NCBI GenBank assembly: GCA_964230195.1
Contig: CAXRGH010000086.1
Coordinates: forward strand, 1 to 8,040
Source: CAXRGH01 sp964230195
GTDB taxonomy: Bacteria; Pseudomonadota; Gammaproteobacteria; Enterobacterales; Alteromonadaceae
Reading direction: 5' to 3'
Length of the DNA: 8,040 nucleotides
Positions 1-6,503 of this stretch are shown here, piece by piece. The stretch's first letter is position 1. Each line of letters opens with the position of its first letter. The translations under genes were made by a program, and so were the position numbers. The notes below the pieces were generated by a model. That model was not told the DNA's origin, did no database searches, and worked only from the letters and a program-made list of their open reading frames with translations.

Positions 1-1785
1 CACAATGATGGATTACAAAATCACTCGGTTTTATACCGCGAAGATAAAAATGGCGAACGAACCGTATTTCTTGATCCCAATACCTTTAGTGAAGATGGCA
101 CCACATCACTTTCAAGCATTGAATTTTCACCAGACGGCAGTCTAGCAGCGTACCTAATTTCAGAGGGTGGCAGCGATTGGCGTCAGGCAATAGTGATAGA
201 TACCAACACCAAGAAGCAGCTCGAAGCGCCGCTCGTTGATATTAAATTTAGTGGTATCAGTTGGAAAGGTAACGAAGGTTTTTTCTATTCCAGTTATGAC
301 AAGCCTACAGGCAGCGAGTTATCGGCAAAAACCGACCAACACAAACTCTACTTCCACACGTTGGGGCAACCTCAGACAAAAGACACTCTCATTTTTGGTG
401 GTACCGAATTAGAGAAGCACCGCTATGTTTCTGCCGAAGTAACGGATGATCAAAAGTTTTTGATGATCTATGCACAAGTATCAACATCAGGCAACAAGCT
501 ATTTTACAAGCGATTAGGCACTGAAGGTTCGATTGAAACAATCTTGGATCATACTGATTCAGATACCTATCTAGTCGATAATAAAGGCGATACTTTCTAT
601 CTGATGACAAACCTAAATGCCCCTAATTCACGTCTAGTGAAAGCGGATGCAAAACAGGTGTCCAGTAAACACTGGCAGGATGTCATTGCCGAGACAGAGA
701 ACGTCTTACAGGTAACAACCGCGGGTGGCTATATTTACGCTACTTATATGATTGATGCCATTTCAAACGTTCAACAATACACTTTTGAGGGCCAAAAGGT
801 ACGTGAGCTCACCCTACCCGGTGTCGGTTCTGCCAATGGCTTCTATGGTAAAAAAGACGCTCAAAAAACGTATTTCAGCTTTACCAATTACCATACACCA
901 ACCACGATTTATCAATTAGATATTGGCAGTGGTAAGTCTACTATCTTTCGTCAGCCTGAAACCTCTTTTGATGCAAGCAGCTACGTGTCAAAACAAGTGT
1001 TTTATCCCTCAAAAGACGGTACGCGCGTGCCGATGATCATTACTCACAAAAAAGGGTTAGACTTAACAGGTGATACCCCAACCATTCTTTATGGTTACGG
1101 CGGATTTAACGTGAGTTTAACGCCAAGATACTCATCTTCAAGAGCCGCTTGGTTGGAGCAAGGTGGTGTATACGCTGTTGCGAATATTCGTGGCGGTGGT
1201 GAATATGGCAAGGCATGGCATATTGCAGGCACAAAGCTCAATAAACAAAATGTGTTTGATGACTTTATTGCTGCAGCAGAATATCTCATTGAACAAAACT
1301 ACACACGCTCGGAAAAACTTGCCATACAAGGTGGTTCAAACGGTGGGTTACTTGTGGCCGCTGCAATGCTGCAACGACCGGACCTATTTGCAGTTGCATT
1401 ACCGGCGGTGGGTGTGTTGGATATGTTGCGATATCATAAATTCACTGCAGGTGCTGGATGGGCTTATGACTACGGTACAGCCGATGACGATCTCACTATG
1501 TTTAACTACCTCAAACAATATTCACCAGTTCACAATGTCAAAGCGGGCGTGAGTTACCCCGCGACCTTAGTCACAACAGGTGACCATGATGATCGCGTGG
1601 TTCCAGCGCATTCATTTAAGTTCGCTGCAGAATTACAGCAGAAGCAAGCTGGTTCAGCACCAACTTTAATACGAATTGAAACTGATGCGGGTCACGGTGC
1701 AGGTACTCCAATATCGAAAACCATTGAACAATATGCCGACATCTACGGCTTTACCTTGTTTAATATGGGGGTTGAAACCCTGTAA
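1..1785 (+). CDS. Prolyl oligopeptidase (S9A serine peptidase), 5'-truncated
   Basis: This is a serine peptidase that cuts short peptides after proline. The frame is open from base 1 and ends at TAA 1783-1785, giving 594 residues; by comparison with the ~710-residue pig enzyme about 110 N-terminal residues lie outside the window. An early GLQNHSVLY stretch and SPDGSLAAY/SEGGSDW belong to the first blades of the beta-propeller that gates the active site. The C-terminal alpha/beta-hydrolase domain starts around window residue 330. The catalytic triad is visible: Ser in GGSNGG (codon 1336-1338), Asp in GDHDDRVV (1588-1590), whose following Arg (1594-1596) matches the substrate-binding Arg of the family, and His in DAGHGAG (1693-1695). 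The WAYDYG segment matches the proline-stacking Trp region. Nothing looks broken, so it should be active. Whether it carries a signal peptide (periplasmic versus cytoplasmic) cannot be seen because the start is missing. It is transcribed towards the response regulator gene and seems independent of it. The GTG at 193 is internal, not a start. Confidence 0.96.
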   Translation, partial: HNDGLQNHSVLYREDKNGERTVFLDPNTFSEDGTTSLSSIEFSPDGSLAAYLISEGGSDWRQAIVIDTNTKKQLEAPLVDIKFSGISWKGNEGFFYSSYDKPTGSELSAKTDQHKLYFHTLGQPQTKDTLIFGGTELEKHRYVSAEVTDDQKFLMIYAQVSTSGNKLFYKRLGTEGSIETILDHTDSDTYLVDNKGDTFYLMTNLNAPNSRLVKADAKQVSSKHWQDVIAETENVLQVTTAGGYIYATYMIDAISNVQQYTFEGQKVRELTLPGVGSANGFYGKKDAQKTYFSFTNYHTPTTIYQLDIGSGKSTIFRQPETSFDASSYVSKQVFYPSKDGTRVPMIITHKKGLDLTGDTPTILYGYGGFNVSLTPRYSSSRAAWLEQGGVYAVANIRGGGEYGKAWHIAGTKLNKQNVFDDFIAAAEYLIEQNYTRSEKLAIQGGSNGGLLVAAAMLQRPDLFAVALPAVGVLDMLRYHKFTAGAGWAYDYGTADDDLTMFNYLKQYSPVHNVKAGVSYPATLVTTGDHDDRVVPAHSFKFAAELQQKQAGSAPTLIRIETDAGHGAGTPISKTIEQYADIYGFTLFNMGVETL

Positions 1786-1799
1786 GTTCGTTTTGCTTC

Positions 1800-1823
1800 A
1801 AAAAAGGGCCTCGGCCCTTTTTT
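1800..1823. terminator. Bidirectional rho-independent terminator
   Basis: An A-rich arm followed by GGGCC pairs with GGCCC followed by a run of seven T. The core is a GGGC/GCCC stem with a CTCG loop, extended by A-T pairs. It lies 14 bases after the peptidase stop codon. Because both flanks are A/T tracts, it can also end the minus-strand kinase-regulator transcript, whose last gene stops at 1991. No other hairpin of this quality is seen between 1824 and 1990. Confidence 0.9.
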
Positions 1824-1990
1824 TGTGTCTGGTAAGCAATAACGATGCGGTGAAAATTCACATTCTGTCTTTCTTTCGTTGTATTTCTGCCAATGCAGCA
1901 TAGTGTTATTCGTCTTTTATACCCAACAATGACGACACAACCGTCAACCACTTGCGTCTTATACATTTCAAAGCGACACCACAGTTTACG

Positions 1991-2698
1991 TTAAAGTAAG
2001 CCACTGACCGTTCGTTTAAATGACTTCCCCACTTTCACCATGCTTCCGTTTGTTAGTATGATTTTGTCGGTTCCTACGCTCTGTATTTTATTCTCATTGA
2101 CGGCGAAAGACTTATGAGTTTGCACTAAAGTACCGCATGGTACCTCATCCAGTAAATTTTTCAGCGTACTCGAAACGAGGGTTGCATTACTAGCATGCCA
2201 AATTTTGACATAGTTCCCGTACGCCTCAATATAGTCTATGTCCTTGATGGCAAATTTCTGTTTACTTCGGTCCACTTTTAGGGTGACGTGAGACGTTGTT
2301 TTTGCTGTATTGTTTGCGGTGCTTTCCAATTCAGTGACCGCATTTTTACGACGAGCTCTCACCTTATCTATTGCTTGCGATAAACGTTTGGCAGACACGG
2401 GTTTTAACAGGTAGTCTGTGACGTCAAGATCAAACCCCTCTAATGCATATTCCTTGTATGCTGTCACTAAAATCACTTGGGGCTTATTGGCCATGACTTT
2501 GAGAAGCTCAATGCCCGTTAGCGCCGGCATTTGAACATCCAGAAACAATAAGTCAATTGTCTGATTAGCAAGCACTGCCAGTGCCTCTGTAGCATTTGCG
2601 CACTGAGCAACAATTTGAAGGTCAGAATGCTCTCTCAAGTGATGTTTCAGGACATCGTGCGCCAGCGGTTCATCATCCACTATAATAGCTTTAATCAT
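1991..2698 (-). CDS. LytTR-family response regulator
   Basis: A 235-residue DNA-binding response regulator of the LytR/AlgR type. Residues 1-120 form the receiver domain: acidic pocket D8-D9, phospho-acceptor D54 in LFLDVQMP, conserved T79 and K99 in LLKP. A polar linker (about 121-135) leads to a LytTR DNA-binding domain (about 136-235) with the typical IDYIEAYGNYVKIW and THKSFAVN segments. LytTR domains bind paired ~9-bp direct repeats, usually as a dimer after phosphorylation. The ATG overlaps the end of the kinase gene (ATGATTAA, 8 bases), indicating translational coupling, and a purine-rich AAGGAAAGAG stretch precedes it inside the kinase gene. Its partner is almost surely the upstream kinase. 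Target genes cannot be read from this sequence; self-regulation and control of the neighbouring symporter are only possibilities. Confidence 0.95.
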   Translation of the reverse strand: MIKAIIVDDEPLAHDVLKHHLREHSDLQIVAQCANATEALAVLANQTIDLLFLDVQMPALTGIELLKVMANKPQVILVTAYKEYALEGFDLDVTDYLLKPVSAKRLSQAIDKVRARRKNAVTELESTANNTAKTTSHVTLKVDRSKQKFAIKDIDYIEAYGNYVKIWHASNATLVSSTLKNLLDEVPCGTLVQTHKSFAVNENKIQSVGTDKIILTNGSMVKVGKSFKRTVSGLL

Positions 2699-4265
2699 TC
2701 GTTAACTCTTTCCTTTCTAGTGTCATAGTGAGATGGACTTTCCATTCGTTTTCGCTAGGGTCGACCTTTAAGCTGACATTATTCCCAAATAATAGATAAA
2801 GTCTGCGCTCAAGGTTCGTGAGCCCTACCCCTCCAGACTCAATAGACGTTCCGTCAGGAATTGAATTACGGCAATCAACTATCAACTGCCCAGCGTCTAA
2901 CGCCATTGAAAACCGTAGAAAACAGGTTTCATCACTGGGTTCAATACCATGTTTAAACGCATTTTCTAAGATGTTGATGAGTAGCAAAGGTGGCACCTTA
3001 AAATCATCTGCATCTTGCGTATTAGGCCATGTACCTTCAAGCGTTGCTTTGTTTCCCAATCGAATAGACTGCAACGCCCAATAGTTTTGTAGATAGTCTA
3101 TTTCTTGACTCAACTCTACCATCTCTTTTTGCCCTTCATACACTGTGTATTGCAGTAGATTGGCCAGTTGCATAATCACATCAGGCGCTTGTTCGGATTT
3201 TTTCAAAACCAAGGCATACAAATTGTTAAGTGTATTAAACAAAAAATGGGGGTTAACTTGTTGTTGAAGAAATTTAAGTTCAGTTTCGGTTTGAGCCTGC
3301 TTAATGAGTGACACTTGAGTTTCTTGCTCTTGACGTTCAAACGCCAAAATAATGGGGGTGGATATCGCCAAAATAGAGAAAATGACTCGGTAGTTTTGGC
3401 GGTCAAATAAGTATTGTCCCCCTCCTGATGTTAAATTTTGAATCCCCTCAGGCACCGCATTAATTGGTAACATTAGCATGATAGCTGCATAGAGAGGAGT
3501 TATTACAACGATCACACAAGCAATAGATAATACGAAGTAAATAACACCATGGCTGCCGAGTATTTTACGAATAAGCAGATATCTATTAATGAAAAAGACG
3601 GATAACCATAGGGAAGCGATAAACAACAATTGGATGAAGTAACTTAAAAAGTTAGTAAGGTTTTGACTGACACTGTCGGTATCAATGACAAACGAAATTG
3701 GCTGATGCATGAGAGGATTATCATAGGGTGCAAACACTGCAGCAAAAACAAGCGCCCACAGAACACTCAGTAAAACACAAACGTGATCTAGTGACAAAAG
3801 TAACCCAAACCATTTCTTTGCCGGTGTATGGTACGGTAACGTTTGCGGATTGTTTTTAAAGTAAGCCACAATCCCCGCGGCTAACACGAACAGCCATGTT
3901 TGCTCAGTAAAATGTTCCGTCAATAGTTGAAACTGAACTGGCACTGCATCCTGTGAGTGAAGCGCAATGAGCAATGGAGGGTATATCAAGAAAATCACGA
4001 CTAATGCTCGCTTCATTTTGGTTTTTGTTGATGTTTCCAACGCAAAATTCAAACACGCAATGCAAGGCACAGATAACAGCGCAACCGCTGCCATGATGAA
4101 AACATAGCCCGCCAAAGAATTATCAACAGAGCCATCCACTTCAAGTAGCCAAAATCGAGTATGCGAATCAATCAAGAGTGCTGACAACACAGGGATAAAC
4201 CATGATTTTTTCAACACGTTGGAAAGTCGCTGCTTGGCAGTCAAGGCTAGATTTGAGTCATTCAT
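2691..4265 (-). CDS. LytS/AlgZ-type sensor histidine kinase (His_kinase family), multi-pass membrane
   Basis: A 524-residue inner-membrane sensor kinase. The N-terminal ~310 residues hold about eight hydrophobic segments (roughly 22-40, 51-75, 86-104, 123-136, 152-180, 206-232, 240-266, 292-309), with no extracellular or cytoplasmic sensor domain that I recognise, so the stimulus is probably sensed in or near the membrane. A charged helix (310-337) leads to the phospho-acceptor motif NPHFLFNTLNNL, with His340 at codon 3248-3246. The ATPase domain follows: PPLLLINILENAFKHG (425-440, N box) and GGVGLTNLERRL (478-489, G box). This arrangement is that of the His_kinase/HATPase pair found with LytTR regulators, and such a regulator gene overlaps the 3' end. 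I chose the ATG at 4265; a TTG at 4331 would add 22 residues but is a less likely start. The ribosome site (GGACG region about 9 bases upstream) is weak, so the start is moderately certain. Confidence 0.93.
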   Translation of the reverse strand: MNDSNLALTAKQRLSNVLKKSWFIPVLSALLIDSHTRFWLLEVDGSVDNSLAGYVFIMAAVALLSVPCIACLNFALETSTKTKMKRALVVIFLIYPPLLIALHSQDAVPVQFQLLTEHFTEQTWLFVLAAGIVAYFKNNPQTLPYHTPAKKWFGLLLSLDHVCVLLSVLWALVFAAVFAPYDNPLMHQPISFVIDTDSVSQNLTNFLSYFIQLLFIASLWLSVFFINRYLLIRKILGSHGVIYFVLSIACVIVVITPLYAAIMLMLPINAVPEGIQNLTSGGGQYLFDRQNYRVIFSILAISTPIILAFERQEQETQVSLIKQAQTETELKFLQQQVNPHFLFNTLNNLYALVLKKSEQAPDVIMQLANLLQYTVYEGQKEMVELSQEIDYLQNYWALQSIRLGNKATLEGTWPNTQDADDFKVPPLLLINILENAFKHGIEPSDETCFLRFSMALDAGQLIVDCRNSIPDGTSIESGGVGLTNLERRLYLLFGNNVSLKVDPSENEWKVHLTMTLERKELTND

Positions 4266-4316
4266 TGTTGTACGTCCATTGAATTCATAAAAATTAACCG
4301 CGAGCTTGCTTGAGGT

Positions 4317-4346
4317 TCTATATCTAGACAACTAAACAATGACCAA
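4317..4346 (-). promoter_or_regulatory. Possible promoter of the kinase-regulator operon
   Basis: On the minus strand a TTGGTC element (4346-4341) stands 18 bases from TATAGA (4322-4317), about 50 bases upstream of the kinase ATG. The -35 match is poor (3 of 6) and the -10 fair (4 of 6), as would suit a promoter needing an activator. This is inferred from sequence only. Confidence 0.25.
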
Positions 4347-4379
4347 CGTCGCTTTGGCATGATAAACGGCGCAAACGTG
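4342..4379 (-). promoter_or_regulatory. Candidate LytTR-binding repeats upstream of the kinase operon
   Basis: On the minus strand, GACGTTGGT (4350-4342) and GCCGTTTAT (4370-4362) each fit the published LytTR half-site pattern [TA][AC][CA]GTTN[AG][TG] at 8 of 9 positions, failing only at the first base. They are direct repeats 20 bases apart, close to two helix turns. A third, poorer copy, CACGTTTGC (4379-4371), abuts them. The arrangement suggests self-regulation by the operon's own regulator, but the pattern is degenerate, so chance occurrence is possible. The proximal repeat overlaps the suggested -35 element, which fits repression or a class II-like activator position. Confidence 0.3.
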
Positions 4380-4446
4380 GGATCTCTGTCGACACCTAAA
4401 GCCCTTGCCATTATCGTTCGCATTAGCGTCAGATACTAGAATAAAA

Positions 4447-4479
4447 ATGACAAAGGCATCCAATGGATGCCTTTGTCAT
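4447..4479 (-). terminator. Rho-independent terminator of the symporter gene
   Basis: A perfect 15-bp inverted repeat (4447-4461 with 4465-4479, core GGCATCC/GGATGCC) with a 3-base loop. Read on the minus strand it is followed by TTTTTAT, the expected U tract. It begins 28 bases after the symporter stop codon and separates that gene from the kinase operon. There is no T tract on the plus-strand side. Confidence 0.85.
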
Positions 4480-4496
4480 AATGTGTCGACATTATG
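4477..4496. repeat. Second inverted repeat overlapping the terminator
   Basis: CATAATGT (4477-4484) pairs exactly with ACATTATG (4489-4496) around a 4-base GTCG centre. It shares the bases CAT (4477-4479) with the terminator arm, so the two hairpins cannot both be fully paired. It lies between the symporter stop codon and the terminator. Its role is unknown: it may be an mRNA 3'-end stabiliser or a protein site. Confidence 0.6.
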
Positions 4497-4506
4497 GATA
4501 GAAAAG

Positions 4507-5937
4507 TTAGATATCGCCTCGCCTTTCAATCAAGGTTTGCTTAATTGAATTGACCTTTTCTTCCGTCAGATCATATCGCCAAATAACAACAATCGCTAAA
4601 CCTGCTGTCGCCGAAGGTATCACAATATCGGCCAGTCTTAGTCGCGTTAAGGTCTCAACAGACTGTGCTGCAGCACCAGCATCAAAGCCAACATATTTCA
4701 GTACAGCGCCGCCGAGCACTAATGCTATTGCTTGACCAATCTTAACCATCAACCAATAAATAGCACCAAAGGTTCCCTCTTTGCGTGGCATACCATTTTG
4801 AAGTTCGTCCAAATCGCAAACGTCTGCCGTCATACTCATCATCAACGTAAACAATCCGCCAATCCCAAATGACATTAAGGGGATTGGCATGAACATTAGC
4901 CAGGGATTTTCAGGATTAAAGCCATACCATTTTAATGCATAACCAATAATAGAGAGTACCGTAGCAACAACAAACGCTTGCTTCTTGCCCCAACGGTTTG
5001 CCATCCAACTCACAATAGGTATTACCAATACAGCGGTTACAATAGCACTTAAGGTTGAAAACCAAGCAGGCCATGTACCAGCAAGGCCGTAGTTACCATC
5101 AAACACGTGAAACACGATAATAAAATAACTGAATGATGCAACTAAATAAAATCCATTGAATACCAAGAAGGTTGCACCACACAAAGTCACAAATGACTTA
5201 TTTTTGAAGGTTTGAATAATATTGTGAACCACTCTGACGAGATTTGTCCAAATAGTACTGAACGAAATCTCAACCCTATTTTCTATCTGATCACTATCGA
5301 TACCGCGGCAAAATAGTCCCGGCATAATACCCAATACGATGCAGCCACCCGCAACAAACAGTGAGAGGGTTTGAACGCCCTCAGCTTGAGATGGGAATAG
5401 GTCGGGATCGGCTATCAATACCCAAAACCAGGGGACTATCATCCAAGCAATTTGTCCCATAAACTGTGAAAACGCCATGAGACGGGTGCGCTCATTGTAA
5501 TCGGAGGTGATTTCATAACCTAAACCAACAAACGGCGTAGCAAACATGGTGTTTCCGATTGTAAATGCCAAGGAAAAAAACATCAGATACCAAAATATGT
5601 GTTGTTGCGACCATTCGGGATTGAGTTGCCACATGGCAGCAAAAAAACAACCACTCAAGATTGCCCCGATAACGATGTAGGGACGCCGTCTTCCCCATCG
5701 AGACTTCGTATTATCGGTGACAAACCCCATGATAGGATCCGTTAATGCATCAAACAAGCGAGGTGCGCCACTCAGTATGCCTGCTAGTAAAGGGTCAACA
5801 CCGAAGGCAGTGATAAGAAAAAAGGAGAAGATCCCCAACGACGCTGGTAGCAAATTCAGTACGAGTGTCCCCGTACCATATGCGGTTTTTTGCCCAATAG
5901 AAACAGTGTTTCTGCTGAGGGCTTCACTGTGTGACAT
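4507..5937 (-). CDS. GPH-family (MelB-like) sugar:cation symporter
   Basis: A 476-residue inner-membrane transporter of the glycoside-pentoside-hexuronide:cation symporter family in the major facilitator superfamily, with about 12 hydrophobic segments. The length is close to E. coli MelB (473). The family signature is clear: FDALTDPIMG with D63 and D67 equivalent to the cation-site aspartates D55 and D59 of MelB, then DNTKSRWGRRRP in the first cytoplasmic loop. A central loop lies around residues 225-255, and the second half carries MANRWGKKQAF. It probably takes up a mono- or oligosaccharide or glycoside with H+ or Na+; the substrate cannot be told from sequence. The start at 5937 has a strong ribosome site, AAAGGAGT, five to six bases upstream; an upstream frame to 6099 would add 54 residues unlike the family and without such a site. 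It is divergent from the GH94-like gene, suggesting joint sugar uptake and processing. Confidence 0.93.
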   Translation of the reverse strand: MSHSEALSRNTVSIGQKTAYGTGTLVLNLLPASLGIFSFFLITAFGVDPLLAGILSGAPRLFDALTDPIMGFVTDNTKSRWGRRRPYIVIGAILSGCFFAAMWQLNPEWSQQHIFWYLMFFSLAFTIGNTMFATPFVGLGYEITSDYNERTRLMAFSQFMGQIAWMIVPWFWVLIADPDLFPSQAEGVQTLSLFVAGGCIVLGIMPGLFCRGIDSDQIENRVEISFSTIWTNLVRVVHNIIQTFKNKSFVTLCGATFLVFNGFYLVASFSYFIIVFHVFDGNYGLAGTWPAWFSTLSAIVTAVLVIPIVSWMANRWGKKQAFVVATVLSIIGYALKWYGFNPENPWLMFMPIPLMSFGIGGLFTLMMSMTADVCDLDELQNGMPRKEGTFGAIYWLMVKIGQAIALVLGGAVLKYVGFDAGAAAQSVETLTRLRLADIVIPSATAGLAIVVIWRYDLTEEKVNSIKQTLIERRGDI

Positions 5938-5951
5938 ATGTACTCCTTTAA
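5938..5951 (-). promoter_or_regulatory. Ribosome binding site fixing the symporter start
   Basis: Read on the minus strand, TTAAAGGAGTACAT stands directly before the ATG at 5937. AGGAG with a five-base spacer is close to ideal and decides the start against longer frames reaching back to 6099. Confidence 0.85.
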
Positions 5952-5957
5952 CCCCGA

Positions 5958-5986
5958 GAAATAGTTGATATTTCACTCTATGCCAA
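5958..5986 (-). promoter_or_regulatory. Weak candidate promoter for the symporter
   Basis: On the minus strand TTGGCA (5986-5981) is followed after 17 bases by TATTTC (5963-5958). The -35 is good (5 of 6), the -10 poor (3 of 6). An alternative extended -10, TGTTATACA, lies at 6033-6025 without a clear -35. Neither is certain. Confidence 0.2.
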
Positions 5987-6319
5987 TTTACTTCGGCTGT
6001 TACCCGAAACGCGCTGACCTGACCTGTATAACACGACAACACGGACGTTTGCGTCGATGTAATGACAAGAGCCTTCGTAATCATTTCGCCATTCCACATT
6101 AGTCCCAGTAAACCGAAACTACCCTGTCACTTAACGGCTTTAAAATACTGCGACCGTTTAAACCGTAGGACAGTCCATTTTACCGTGTTTCATTTGCTAT
6201 CTGCACTCACCCATCTATTGTGCGAAAGCAGAGTTTATTTGCTGCTAACTCGTTGTGGCTTAACTGAAACCTAAACACTCACAGTCCAGTTAACAGAGAT
6301 TCAAAATACATGTGGATTA

Positions 6320-6341
6320 CGTTGAGGGGTGCGACTCAACG
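6320..6341. repeat. Inverted repeat, possible operator
   Basis: CGTTGAG (6320-6326) and CTCAACG (6335-6341) are exact 7-bp arms around 8 bases. There is no T tract, so it is not a terminator. Its position, about 160 bases before the GH94-like gene and 380 before the symporter, would suit a regulator site or a leader hairpin. Function is inferred only from symmetry. Confidence 0.4.
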
Positions 6342-6422
6342 CATTATTTGCCAGAAAAGTGATTTGAGCAGGAATAACACCGGCGGCGAATGTCAACAGG
6401 GGATTGGACGATATCACCTGCT

Positions 6423-6450
6423 ATGACAAGTAAATAAACTAACGTAAATT
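6423..6450 (+). promoter_or_regulatory. Weak candidate promoter for the GH94-like gene
   Basis: ATGACA (6423-6428, 5 of 6 to the -35 consensus) is followed after 16 bases by TAAATT (6445-6450, 4 of 6 to the -10 consensus). Transcription would start around 6457, leaving a leader of roughly 45 bases before the ATG. The surroundings are A/T-rich, so chance matches are likely. Confidence 0.25.
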
Positions 6451-6503
6451 TTGAACAGTTATCTTTAAAAAATAAAGTGAACAGCATAATCGGAGCACAA
6501 TCA

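Larger units (their letters stand above)
5938..6503. other. Divergent intergenic region, 566 bases, no convincing gene
   Basis: The region separates the symporter (minus) from the GH94-like gene (plus) and must carry both promoters. A 70-codon plus-strand frame at 6062-6274 has no ribosome site or recognisable protein features. What can be seen are inverted repeats (6124-6173 and 6320-6341), an 8-bp palindrome GTTTAAAC at 6156-6163, and weak promoter-like elements at both ends. The length is more than two simple promoters need, so operators for a sugar-responsive regulator or a long leader are likely, though no known operator is recognised. Confidence 0.6.

Noticed and set aside
1163..1552. 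129-codon plus-strand frame within the peptidase gene
   Set aside because: It overlaps the peptidase catalytic domain in another frame and encodes no recognisable protein.
1760..1966. 68-codon minus-strand frame across the terminator
   Set aside because: It runs through the strong hairpin at 1800-1823 and into the end of the peptidase gene, so it is a chance frame.
4266..4331. 22-residue N-terminal extension of the kinase from a TTG codon
   Set aside because: TTG is a rare start, and the suggested promoter -10 lies within this stretch; the ATG at 4265 is simpler, though not proven.
5938..6099. 54-residue N-terminal extension of the symporter
   Set aside because: The residues do not look like a membrane or family sequence, and the ATG at 5937 has an excellent ribosome site and gives the usual family length.
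6062..6274. 70-codon plus-strand frame inside the divergent intergenic region
   Set aside because: It has no ribosome binding site before its ATG, a composition rich in Leu, Cys and His without domain-like features, and it overlaps candidate control sequences.
6438..6446. Perfect match to the LytTR half-site pattern on the minus strand (TACGTTAGT)
   Set aside because: It stands alone without a direct-repeat partner at about 21 bases, and the pattern is loose enough that a chance hit is expected in a region of this length.
6485..6490. CATAAT as the -10 box of the GH94-like gene
   Set aside because: Transcription would begin after the GGAG ribosome site at 6492-6495, and there is no fitting -35 element.
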